The position numbers and the translations under genes were made by a program. This document shows positions 17,501-25,925 of a DNA stretch of 64,000 nt, one piece after another. The stretch is from contig NZ_JBNFZM010000003.1 in the NCBI RefSeq assembly GCF_051195235.1, forward strand, positions 496,001 through 560,000, in the 5' to 3' direction. A model generated the notes under the pieces. The model made no database searches. It was not told the DNA's origin and saw only the letters and a list, made by a program, of their open reading frames with translations. Numbering within the stretch: position 1 is the first letter of the stretch; each line of letters begins with the position of its first letter. The DNA is from Tateyamaria sp947503385. Lineage in GTDB: Bacteria; Pseudomonadota; Alphaproteobacteria; Rhodobacterales; Rhodobacteraceae.

Positions 17501-19983
17501 GTGTCGCCGTGATGGGCCACAAGGTTGGCATGGGTTCGTTCTTCGTTCACGAGATTGAGGCTGGCCATTGGTGCGTCGCACAATTCCGCCGCGCGGCTCA
17601 GGATCGTGTCAAACACCGGCTCTAGATCGGATTGCGTTTCGCTGATGACCCGCAATATCTCGGCACTGGCCTGTTCACGTACGAGCGCCTCTTCGACCTC
17701 GGTCGTGCGCGTCTGTACCTCGCGGAATTGGCGCACGTTTTCGATGGCGATGACAGCCTGCGCGGCGAATGTCGCCACCAGATCCACATCGTCATCGGAA
17801 AAGGGGGCAACCTCGCGCCGATAAAGCACAATGACACCCATGCCCTGTCCGTCCTTGATCAGTGGCACCGCCAGAACAGAACGCGCGCCCTCGACTTCGA
17901 CCATCTGAACACGGCGGGGTGATCTGTCACGGGTGTAGACTGGATCGTCAGCGATATCGTCCTCTCGGATGATCTGACCATCAAGGATCGGACGCACGGC
18001 CACAAGTTCGGTTCGGCTCAGTGGTTCTACAAACCCGTTCAGAACGTCGCTGAATTCACTGCGTGCGCCCACATTGGCAGGGATCGTAACAAGGCCGCTC
18101 TGGTGATCCGCAAGGCTCAGAAAAGCCAACGGCGCATGGCACAAACGGCTGGCATTGCGCAGAATTGCGTCAAACACGGGCTGATAGTCCGACCGGGCCT
18201 TGCTGATGACTTCCAAGGTTTCGCGCGAGGCGGTTTCACGTTCGACACGCATCTGCAACTGACGGTTCTGACGCACATTCTCAATCGCAATTACGGCCTG
18301 CGCAGCAAAGGTTTCCACCAGCCGGATGTTGTCGTTGCTAAACGGCTCCTGATATCTGCGGCTCAGGACCAAACACCCGATGATGCCGTCGGCTCCGCGT
18401 AAAGGGACGGTCAGCATAGATAGAATGCCTTCCTCATCGACCAGTTTGACCCGCTCGGGATCGCCATCCCGGTAAAGATTATCGTCCCGCATGTCGGGAA
18501 CGTGGACAACCAGCCCCTCCCGCAACGAACGCCCCACCGCGTGCTGCGGTTTGATCACCCATGACTGACCAATGGCAAAAGCACGGACTTCCCCGCCCCA
18601 TGCAGCGGCCATGCGGAAACGCGCGCCGTCCTCGCATACCAGATGCAACCGGGCGATGGGCGCATCACACAATCGGGCCGCGTTCCGCAAAACCACTTCG
18701 AATACGGGTTGCTCATCATCGCGGCACGCGCTGATCACGCTTAGGATTTCGCGTGTCGCGCTTTCACGTTCGAGCCTGTTTGCCAGAGCGGTGTTTGCCT
18801 CTTGCACCGCGGTGAATTGGTGAACGTTTTCGATGGCAACCACGGCCTGCGCGGCAAATGTCTCGACCAATGCAATCTCGTCCGGTGCAAATGGCCGCAC
18901 CTCTTTGCGGTATAGCCCGACGCAGCCGACCGACGTGCCGTCCGCCAGCCTCAGCGGAACGGTCAACAGCGTGCGGATCCCATCGTCATCGACCAGCTTG
19001 CGATAATACTTCTGCCCCGCCCTGTAATAGTCAGTCAGGCGCAGATCCGGCGAATGCACGACGCGTGCCTCACGGACTGACTGCGCAATTTGCAAAGGTC
19101 CATCAATGGGCCAGATATCTTCGTTCAGTGGATCGGTGGACAGATCAATCCCGCAATGGGCGACGCATTCGAGAAACGTGCCGTCGGCAGTCACGCGCGA
19201 CAGAGTGGCGAGATCAGTGTCACACAACGTTGCGACATTGCGCAGGATCACCTCGAAAACCGGGGCTTCATCGTCACGCGACCCACTGATAACCTCCAGT
19301 ACCTCGGCGGACGCCTTTTCCCGACCAAGTTGGGTTTGCACATTGCGGAACTGCTGCACCGTCTTGATCGCGATTACCGCCTGCGTGGCGAATGCCTCGA
19401 CCAAGGTTACTTCATCCGCTGTGAACGCCGCGACCCGGGTGCGGAAGAGCGTGATCAGTCCAATCGCACGCGCATCTGAGATCAGCGGGACAAATAGAAC
19501 GCTGCGAATGTTGCTGTCGTCGACCATAGATCGGACCACAGGGCTGCCAGCCCGGTAAAGATCGCTGTCGCGCATGTCGTCGTGCACGATCAGCTCTCCG
19601 GTGACGATGCACCTGGCCGCATAGGACAGGCTTGCGTCCATTTTCATCCGCCCGGTTCGAAACAGATCAACAACCGTCGGTTCGACGCCATCATGAGCCG
19701 CGAGTGTTTGAACAGGGTCGTCCGATGTGGCGAGGATCAAACCCGCCATCTGTGCGTTGCACAGGGTTTTCGCCTTGGCCAGAATAGCCTGAAACACCGG
19801 GACGTCATCCTGACCGGATCCATCGATCAATTGCATGATCTCGGCCACCGCCGCGAGATGCGCAGCTCTGTCGATATCGGTCTGTGCAGCCATTCGCTGC
19901 GAGTCATCCACTGTGGCTGAGGAAACGTTCGCCGGGGGTTTCAAATCGTTTGCTTCACTAATCGTTTGCTTAAATGCGGCCAT
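14539..19983 (-). CDS. Giant hybrid histidine kinase with seven GAF domains
   Basis: A 1814-residue soluble sensor with no membrane segment. Seven GAF domains lie in tandem at about 62-210, 241-388, 426-570, 602-750, 789-936, 967-1107 and 1138-1282. Each is introduced by a helix resembling A-x-x-I-L-x-V-I-S and closed by A-x-Q-A-V-I-A-I-x-N-V. Then come HisKA (His1307 in MSHEIRTPMN), HATPase (NLLSNAVKF, DTGIGL, GGTGLGLAI), and two receivers with Asp1598 and Asp1739. An HPt protein and a cyclase response regulator follow in the same operon. The ligands are unknown; GAF domains 6 and 7 differ most from the others. The repeats suggest internal duplication. It probably integrates several intracellular signals. 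Confidence 0.95.
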   Translation of the reverse strand: MAAFKQTISEANDLKPPANVSSATVDDSQRMAAQTDIDRAAHLAAVAEIMQLIDGSGQDDVPVFQAILAKAKTLCNAQMAGLILATSDDPVQTLAAHDGVEPTVVDLFRTGRMKMDASLSYAARCIVTGELIVHDDMRDSDLYRAGSPVVRSMVDDSNIRSVLFVPLISDARAIGLITLFRTRVAAFTADEVTLVEAFATQAVIAIKTVQQFRNVQTQLGREKASAEVLEVISGSRDDEAPVFEVILRNVATLCDTDLATLSRVTADGTFLECVAHCGIDLSTDPLNEDIWPIDGPLQIAQSVREARVVHSPDLRLTDYYRAGQKYYRKLVDDDGIRTLLTVPLRLADGTSVGCVGLYRKEVRPFAPDEIALVETFAAQAVVAIENVHQFTAVQEANTALANRLERESATREILSVISACRDDEQPVFEVVLRNAARLCDAPIARLHLVCEDGARFRMAAAWGGEVRAFAIGQSWVIKPQHAVGRSLREGLVVHVPDMRDDNLYRDGDPERVKLVDEEGILSMLTVPLRGADGIIGCLVLSRRYQEPFSNDNIRLVETFAAQAVIAIENVRQNRQLQMRVERETASRETLEVISKARSDYQPVFDAILRNASRLCHAPLAFLSLADHQSGLVTIPANVGARSEFSDVLNGFVEPLSRTELVAVRPILDGQIIREDDIADDPVYTRDRSPRRVQMVEVEGARSVLAVPLIKDGQGMGVIVLYRREVAPFSDDDVDLVATFAAQAVIAIENVRQFREVQTRTTEVEEALVREQASAEILRVISETQSDLEPVFDTILSRAAELCDAPMASLNLVNEERTHANLVAHHGDTLQALEVGKTQWPLDNQLSNAIAITQKQAVMIPDLKDSDLYREGNEIRRNAVDAEGVRTFLAVPLVHKGEGIGSLALYKREVRPFSQEDIALLESFADQAVIAIQNARLFNDTQTSLARQTASADILRVISQSPDSLQPVFDRITRSATDVCDARFCILWQYIDDQIHYCSSSGFSAEFMDAYLEDYPMKPKETSIAGHTLACGGRYHLDDAQDPEKYFDFGTARENNFKHMVGLPVVTQGQTWGLLIVAWPQNTVPDAGHFEQLEAFTDQAAIAIQNVALFNETQTALARQTASADILRVISQSPTDVTPVFEAIVTTAVALLECDGSGVLLRVANSFTLAAGVASDGQLRVPSGRQMPIEPEKNYPSQVFATGEMVYISDASQVDLPEHEVEAFRNFDMQTALFMPLMRKSECVGVLCFDRRKARPFSAAQIDLAKSFADQAVIAIENVRLFRAAQEARDEAEQANEAKSAFLATMSHEIRTPMNAVIGMSGLLMDTQLTPEQDDYARTIRDSGDALLGIINEILDFSKIEAGQMDIEDHPFDLRNCIESALDLVSGRAAEKQLELAYVYDDSVPAGISTDLTRMRQILLNLLSNAVKFTDKGEVVLSVTANPAPNGRMQLEFAVRDTGIGLTPDGMSRLFQSFSQADSSTTRKYGGTGLGLAISKRLAELMGGTMWATSDGAGQGSTFRFRILAKPAKLPKTDTRSLVGEQSELSGKRLLVVDDNATNLKILSLQTQKWGMQTRAFLTPADALEALDAGAQFDVAILDMHMPEMDGVGLARALAKRRPDLPKVLFSSLGLRDATVEDDLFAAALAKPLRQSQLFDTLITLFAPAAPRKPASVPTDKPKTDPDMAARHPLRILLAEDNLVNQKLATRLLQQMGYRTDLASNGIEACESVARQTYDVVLMDVQMPEMDGLEASRRINRDHADSARPRIIAMTANAMQGDREMCLAAGMDDYIAKPIRVDRLIEALLAVPAHQRDAT

Positions 19984-20295
19984 TCAAATCAGCGGGCCAG
20001 ACGCCGGTTGGCACCTTTTATCATATTGCAGACCATTTCGATACTCTTGCACATTCGCCGCCTCTGGTCGATCAACGTGCTGCGTGACCGCACAACATTC
20101 ACACCTCGGTCGTTCTCCGAACGTAACCCCGCCAACGCGGTCCAAATTCGGCGCGACTTGCACGTTTGGGATGACGCAGAAACGGACAAACAGGCAACGC
20201 TCCTTGTCGCGACATCTGACAGCCCAAAACGCGGTGTGCGATCTGGTTACAGTCATGGCCAGACAAACGCATCGCTGTGAGGCGGGGCGCGCCCC
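19984..20295. other. 312-bp intergenic gap
   Basis: This lies between the end of the six-gene large-protein operon and the start of the giant kinase, both on the minus strand. Short frames exist on both strands but none has a family match or good composition. It must hold the kinase promoter unless the kinase is read through from upstream. I see no convincing intrinsic terminator; GGGGCGCGCCCC at 20284-20295 is a palindrome but has no T-run. Confidence 0.5.
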
Positions 20296-21609
20296 TTACT
20301 TCTTGGGCTTTTGCCCGCGCCTTTGCGCCGTCTCGTCGCGCAGATAATCAAAAGCGAGACGCACGCGATCCTCGGCAATAGCGACCTGCCGGTCGCGACC
20401 AATCCAGAAATACGCTTTGCCATCCGCACCACGGGCATAGCGATGCAGCCGCCGGGTGCGCAGACCATTGGGTGCGATGTCTTCTTGGTTCACCCAAGTG
20501 GCTTCGGCCACAGTGTTTGACCGGTGCTGCGGGGCCGCGACCGTCGCGTCGATCTGGGTCCTGCCCCGCCGAAGAGCTACGCCAGAAGCCGCGTCCTCGT
20601 CCCGCTGGCGCGGTACATATGGGATGTAGGCCCGGGGCTGGTCGTTTTTGAAGGTAAAGTACCGCCCTGCTTCGGATGTGCTGAGTGTATCCGGCGCCAT
20701 CTCGGTGCCAGTGTCATGCGTGCCGGTGTCGTCGGTGATGGTGCGTTCATGTGCCCAGACCATATTGGCCGCCTCGTCTCGGTACCAATTCACCTCTTCG
20801 AGCGTGTCGCAATCTACCACTTGTGCTGCAATCTGCGGGCTGAGGAACAACTCTGCCCCCGCCGTCTCACCACCAAGCGAGAATAGCCGCGTTTCCTCCG
20901 CCGGAACCGGATCGGCCCGTGTGATGACACCAAAGCTGTCGACAACTTCGACCTTGTCGATCCGGCGCACATGGCCAGCCTGCACCGGCGCCGGCGCAAG
21001 TGACCAATTGCGCACATCGGCATAGAAAAACTCAGGCAAAAGCATGGACAGCACATTGGGTTCCGGATCAACGGCACTGTCGAAATAGGCAGCGCCATCT
21101 TCAATCGTCCACCAGCGGGGCTCCGGCGCGCCCGGAAAGCCCAACATGCCGGGAACACTGTCTGTCTCTGCCATCTTGACGTCGGACCACGCCTTGTCGT
21201 CCAGCTTGTCAGGACGAAAATCATACCAGTCGAGGCTGCGTCCGTCATAGCCTTGAATATCAAAGCTAAGATCGCCCGCCGTTAAATGTGCATCGTAACT
21301 CAACGTATCGGTGTTCCAGCCTCGTGGCCGCCCTCCTTTCTCGCCGCCCCGTTCGGCTTCGATCAGGCTTTCGAGCGGACGCTCGGGCGGTGTGTTGACC
21401 CAATCGCCGCCAATGCGCATCCGGGACAGAGGAAGGGATTGATGCGTCACAATAACAAGAGCAGGGCTACCGCCGTTTTCGGCCTCGAACTCACCCATCT
21501 GCCACTGGCGCGCGACGATCCACAACGGGTCAGCGACGCGGGCGGCCAAGGCTTCGGCGATATCGGGGGACGTACTGGCGCTGGCCAGTCTTTGTGCATT
21601 TTCAGTCAT
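20296..21609 (-). CDS. Large-protein cassette, component A (unknown)
   Basis: A 437-residue soluble protein, last of six coupled genes. The start is the ATG at 21609, which overlaps the previous stop as ATGA. The N-terminus carries a block I remember from uncharacterised proteins in actinobacteria and myxobacteria: DPLWIVARQWQMGEFEAENG. The rest is rich in Trp, Asp and Tyr (DWYDFRPDKLDDKAW, EPRWWTIEDGAAYFD). The C-terminus is basic (RRGQKPKK). There is no signal peptide, membrane segment or known catalytic motif. The conserved block and the fixed order with its neighbours suggest a structural partner in a complex. Function unknown. Confidence 0.7.
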   Translation of the reverse strand: MTENAQRLASASTSPDIAEALAARVADPLWIVARQWQMGEFEAENGGSPALVIVTHQSLPLSRMRIGGDWVNTPPERPLESLIEAERGGEKGGRPRGWNTDTLSYDAHLTAGDLSFDIQGYDGRSLDWYDFRPDKLDDKAWSDVKMAETDSVPGMLGFPGAPEPRWWTIEDGAAYFDSAVDPEPNVLSMLLPEFFYADVRNWSLAPAPVQAGHVRRIDKVEVVDSFGVITRADPVPAEETRLFSLGGETAGAELFLSPQIAAQVVDCDTLEEVNWYRDEAANMVWAHERTITDDTGTHDTGTEMAPDTLSTSEAGRYFTFKNDQPRAYIPYVPRQRDEDAASGVALRRGRTQIDATVAAPQHRSNTVAEATWVNQEDIAPNGLRTRRLHRYARGADGKAYFWIGRDRQVAIAEDRVRLAFDYLRDETAQRRGQKPKK

Positions 21610-24600
21610 GTGCCGCCTCTCTTGCCGCCATAGCCCAAGGTTTCGCGCAAGCCACTGCCGCGGATACCGGCAATCTCGGTTTCTTCGACCTCGACAAATC
21701 GTCGGGATATTTCGGATGCTGGCCGCACAACCCGCTTGCCATCGGTCACCGGAATCCGGTCGACCCACCGCCCATTCCGGAAGGCGTTGGCAATCGTATT
21801 TGAACCGGGCAGGATCGTTGCCTCGAACAAGGTGTCGTGAGATCCAAGCGCACGGATTTGCAGAATTCGGATCATTTCACGCACGATCTCGGCCGCGCTG
21901 TTTTCTGACCAAGCAGGACTGTCGAGTTTGGCCGGCACCCCCAAAAGGATCGTGTTGGGCGCTTCGGCCTGTGGTGCGTCATAGGAAATCGCCAGCGTGG
22001 CAGGCTGTTCTGTCGCGGGGCGTGTTTCGACCCATTCGTCGACAATGACACCGCAGAAATGCGGCTCCGCTCCCAGATTTGCACTGCGGCTGAGAAAACG
22101 GGCAAAATGGTGTTTGCGCGGTGACTCCGTCTCTGGTCTTGGGTCATCACTGTTGGAACGGGACACGCCGTGGTCAATGCCGGTGTGAAGGCGCAACTCC
22201 GGATCATAGGTGGCGCAGGTCAGCAGTGGCTGCACCTTGGCGCGAACTTTTGGCCATTCGCCAAGGCCACTTTCCACGCGGGAGACGCTGGAGATCATAG
22301 GCTGTGTCATCTGCACATGTGCATATTGGGGCAATACCGGAAACTCCGGCCGTCCCAGCAGTGTTCGGATCAACTCGCGTTCTGCTGCGATGGCGCGGTT
22401 TGTATCGTCCAGCGACTTGGGCGCAGGGTAGCTGGGCCGCGCCTGTGCGACCCGGGTGGTCATCTGATGGATGATGTCGCTGATGCGGTCCTCGACTGCC
22501 GTGCGGTCGGCCACAATATCAGCACCTGTAACCATTGGCACCTTGCCGCCCGCAAACAGTGGGGCTGCTTCGGCCAGCCGCGTATTAAGCGTCGCAATGC
22601 TGCGACGCACACTTGGCGCGTAGGGGTCTACGTCAAAGATCATGTCGTCAAAAAGTGCAATGCGCGCCGTGTCGATCTGGGTGCCAATTTTGGCGATGCG
22701 CTTCTTGAGTTGGCCGCGACGTGCCTTGATGTTCTTGAAGGCCGCTTGACTGCTGGTCAGGAGGGCCGCATCGTCCACCTGACCGGCAAAATTGTTGATG
22801 CGCGTCAAATCCGTCGGCTCCAACGCGCGGGCACGCCGAAAGACACCTGCAATACGTGCCAGCGGCGCGTGCCAATCCGCAAGGTCAGACAAGGTTTCCC
22901 CGTCAACGACGCAGTGCACACGGTACATCGCCGAAGACAGCAGAGCGTCGGCGTCCAGCCCGGCCAGCGGGTCGTCCTCCACCGCCGCAATCCGAGACCG
23001 GTACGTCGAGAGTGCCCTGTGGACGAGACGGCGGCGGATCGCATCAACGGACATGAACACCAATTCGACCGGCGACGGCAACGGTGACTTGCGCCCTCCC
23101 ATCTGTTCGCGAAAGATCCGGCTCCCATCGTCTACACGCCGCACCTCGACCCGCATTGCGAGGTCTTTTTTCAACGGCGTGAGGGTGGCACAGTACGCCG
23201 CGAGGTTTGGATCAGCCAAGGCCAACAGCGCACTGCCGGCCTGTTTGCGCGTAGCGGGCACCAAGGCCATGCCGATCTGGTGATCTGACGCGTGGCCTGC
23301 ACGCATGGACGAGATGAAGGCAGGCCGTTCCGGGACTGCGCCACCAGACAGAACCGAAAGCCACGCATTGGCCCGCTCCGCCGCACCTTTGGCCCTTTGG
23401 TACGCGGCTTCGGCAAGCACAAGGTCACTGAACGCATCCAGGGCGTCGGTCAACGTAGCGTGCAGATCGGCCTCGGTGGACGGGGATTTGGGGGCCTTTG
23501 ATCTGGCAAAGGCCAAACCGTCAAAAACCTGCGCAATCTTCGCCCGATCCGTGTCCGCGCCAGGCGTGTTGGCATTCTGGATCGGAAAGCCTGTGCGCAA
23601 GGGCAAGACGAGCTGCGCCTGCTGCACGCGCCGCAACCACCGCTCGCCCAACAAACCGAGCGCCACGCCAATGGACAGGCCCGCTGCAACCCTTTCGAGC
23701 AGATCAAGGCCCAACCGCACGCGCGGCGCACTCAGGTCGATGTCGAATGCGTGTCCGGACCCGTGTCGCGTGCCAGCGGAATGCAAAACAGCGGCCGTGG
23801 TGGCTTGCGCCGGTGTCGGAGCTTGCAGGTACTTGGCGTTGCCCTGCTGCGCGCGCTGCCGTTTGAAATCCTCCAGCGACAGCAACGCGAAATAGCCCAT
23901 TTGCCGCGCGAGCGGCTGGTCTTTTTCTTCCGCGGCGACCATCTGTGCGTCGAGGCTCATCTGTGCCAATCCGGTAAGCCATGCGTCGATCCGGTACTGA
24001 AACAGGTCGATGGTTTCGATCATCAGCGTTTCGAGCCGGGCGGTGCCATCATCCTCGTCGGCCAAATCGCGCAAGACGCGCAACGCGTCGGACAAATCCG
24101 CCGCATTCCGTTTGAGCGCCCCCCGAAGAGCAAGTTGCGGCAGCGACGGAAACGGCCGTATGCTGGTTGCAATCTGGCGCAAGCTTTGGTCGCGATACCA
24201 ATTGATTGCGCCAACTGCATTTTGGGCCAACGGGCGGTTGCCGATGTTTTCGAGATGCGACAACCGATCCATCGGTATGCCCGAATTGCCTGCGCCTCGC
24301 ACAATCTGGAAGCGCAAATGCCGGTCAATTGTCCGCAGGATCAGGCGGCACAGCAAGGGCATGGTCGGATCGCTCGCCAACACGTCATCCAGCCGCGCCA
24401 GTTGTGCGTCTTGCAAATCGCCAAGGTATTTCTTTGGGTCTTGGCCCCGCCCTTCGACATAGGGGCAGTCGAGGATCATCGGAATCTCTTCTCCGTCCTG
24501 ATAAACGTCGACGCGGCGACCCCGAGGATAGGATTGAAGGATCACGTCGAGCTTTTCCGCCGCATCCGGATCTTCGGCGTGCAGACGCGGAACCACGGCG

Positions 24601-25925
24601 CGGGCCTCTTTCTCCATCAGACCACCAAGGATTTGGTCATAAAGTACCGTTGTTGCCCCGATGGTCCGCTGGTCAGCCGTGTTCAGCGCCGCAGTATCAA
24701 GCGTGTTGGTGACGGCGACAGGCAGCACGCCATACGCGGCGGTTCCGACCTGTATCCCGGGATGCTGGCCCTGCGGGAAATAATGGTCGGCAATGGCGCG
24801 GATAAAGGCGGTCTCGTCGATCCCCTGAAGCTGGCTCGCCCCGTTGAGTTTGTCATCCAGCAGCACCGGTCCGATAAGGGTGATCATGGCCCGCGCGGCG
24901 GACTGATAAAGCTGTCCCGAATTCGGCGCTTTGGAAAGGGTCGCTGTGGGCAGACCGAGGGTCCGGGCCAGCCGCTCCCCCGCGGTTCCGCTTTTTTGGG
25001 CGATCTGCAACTCGTGTTCGAACATGCGATCGGCCATGTCCGACCGCTGCGTCACGGATGTCGAATGCCCGGTGGTCTGTTCGCCTGCGTTGTTTGTCGC
25101 ATCATTCGGACGCATAAAGCGGAAATCGCCATTGGCAATCGCATCGGTCAGGAACGCATCGATTTCTGCCACACTGTCATGCACGCTTAGGCCGACGGCG
25201 AGTATCCAGTCCGCCTTATCAAAGATTTCAAGGGCTTCGCCCTCTTCGATCCGGGTTCCCATGCCCAAATCCAAAGCAGCATCAAAATCGGTGATCCATC
25301 CGGTCCCGTCGGCCACTGCGGCGCTGTAATTCACCGCGTCGGGATCGGGCACCTCACATGTCTTGATGAGGGTCAGATCATCTTCAGCAAGTGTAAATAC
25401 GGCGACGCGCGCAGGCGCACCCGCGATCCGCCCATTGCGCAGGTCGACCGACATCTCTTTGGGGAGATCCTTGCCCTCGGTGCGCAGCAGATGCAACGCC
25501 CGTGCAGGATCGCCACATACTGAAACAAAGGTGGCCCACGCATTCTGTGTGTCAGGCAGGGTTAGCGCGGGAAAGTCCCTGAACGTCGGCGTTGCAACAA
25601 AACTGGCAAGCGCCGTGCCCTCTTCCGGTGTAATCGGGGCGATGCCACGTTCGGCAAAATTGCTGTCAGGGTACCAACGCAGCCACAATGCGCCATGTTC
25701 CGGGGCCTTGTAGTCGTACCGCTCTTGGCCGCCTTTGGCATCACGTTTAAGTAGTTGCACCCTTTGTCCCGGCTCAAACCGACGCAATTCCAGCCGCATT
25801 GGAAGCAAGACCAAAGGCCCCCGCAGGCTATCCCCTTTGGACCTGTCCTGCGATTGTCGCATCTGGCCCGGTTTGGTATCCTCAACCCGCTTTGTGCCTC
25901 CGCGCCTCGTTCGTTTAGCGGCCAT
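21606..25925 (-). CDS. Large-protein cassette, component B (unknown, 1439 aa)
   Basis: A 1439-residue protein starting at the ATG at 25925, which overlaps the previous gene by 11 bases; a longer frame to 26045 only adds unrelated residues. The first 30 residues are basic and disordered (AAKRTRRGGTKRVEDTK). The body is a mix of helical and mixed segments, with an A-A-Y-G-V-L-P-V block around residue 400 and GLSIGVALGLLGERW about residue 770. Both resemble blocks in large uncharacterised proteins encoded with component A homologues. A long Arg/Lys-rich helix with coiled-coil character lies near residue 1100. No signal peptide or enzymatic motif is seen. Function unknown. Confidence 0.7.
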   Translation of the reverse strand: MAAKRTRRGGTKRVEDTKPGQMRQSQDRSKGDSLRGPLVLLPMRLELRRFEPGQRVQLLKRDAKGGQERYDYKAPEHGALWLRWYPDSNFAERGIAPITPEEGTALASFVATPTFRDFPALTLPDTQNAWATFVSVCGDPARALHLLRTEGKDLPKEMSVDLRNGRIAGAPARVAVFTLAEDDLTLIKTCEVPDPDAVNYSAAVADGTGWITDFDAALDLGMGTRIEEGEALEIFDKADWILAVGLSVHDSVAEIDAFLTDAIANGDFRFMRPNDATNNAGEQTTGHSTSVTQRSDMADRMFEHELQIAQKSGTAGERLARTLGLPTATLSKAPNSGQLYQSAARAMITLIGPVLLDDKLNGASQLQGIDETAFIRAIADHYFPQGQHPGIQVGTAAYGVLPVAVTNTLDTAALNTADQRTIGATTVLYDQILGGLMEKEARAVVPRLHAEDPDAAEKLDVILQSYPRGRRVDVYQDGEEIPMILDCPYVEGRGQDPKKYLGDLQDAQLARLDDVLASDPTMPLLCRLILRTIDRHLRFQIVRGAGNSGIPMDRLSHLENIGNRPLAQNAVGAINWYRDQSLRQIATSIRPFPSLPQLALRGALKRNAADLSDALRVLRDLADEDDGTARLETLMIETIDLFQYRIDAWLTGLAQMSLDAQMVAAEEKDQPLARQMGYFALLSLEDFKRQRAQQGNAKYLQAPTPAQATTAAVLHSAGTRHGSGHAFDIDLSAPRVRLGLDLLERVAAGLSIGVALGLLGERWLRRVQQAQLVLPLRTGFPIQNANTPGADTDRAKIAQVFDGLAFARSKAPKSPSTEADLHATLTDALDAFSDLVLAEAAYQRAKGAAERANAWLSVLSGGAVPERPAFISSMRAGHASDHQIGMALVPATRKQAGSALLALADPNLAAYCATLTPLKKDLAMRVEVRRVDDGSRIFREQMGGRKSPLPSPVELVFMSVDAIRRRLVHRALSTYRSRIAAVEDDPLAGLDADALLSSAMYRVHCVVDGETLSDLADWHAPLARIAGVFRRARALEPTDLTRINNFAGQVDDAALLTSSQAAFKNIKARRGQLKKRIAKIGTQIDTARIALFDDMIFDVDPYAPSVRRSIATLNTRLAEAAPLFAGGKVPMVTGADIVADRTAVEDRISDIIHQMTTRVAQARPSYPAPKSLDDTNRAIAAERELIRTLLGRPEFPVLPQYAHVQMTQPMISSVSRVESGLGEWPKVRAKVQPLLTCATYDPELRLHTGIDHGVSRSNSDDPRPETESPRKHHFARFLSRSANLGAEPHFCGVIVDEWVETRPATEQPATLAISYDAPQAEAPNTILLGVPAKLDSPAWSENSAAEIVREMIRILQIRALGSHDTLFEATILPGSNTIANAFRNGRWVDRIPVTDGKRVVRPASEISRRFVEVEETEIAGIRGSGLRETLGYGGKRGGT

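Noticed and set aside
20284..20295. GGGGCGCGCCCC palindrome as operon terminator
   Set aside because: There is no loop or T-run on either strand, so it cannot act as an intrinsic terminator.
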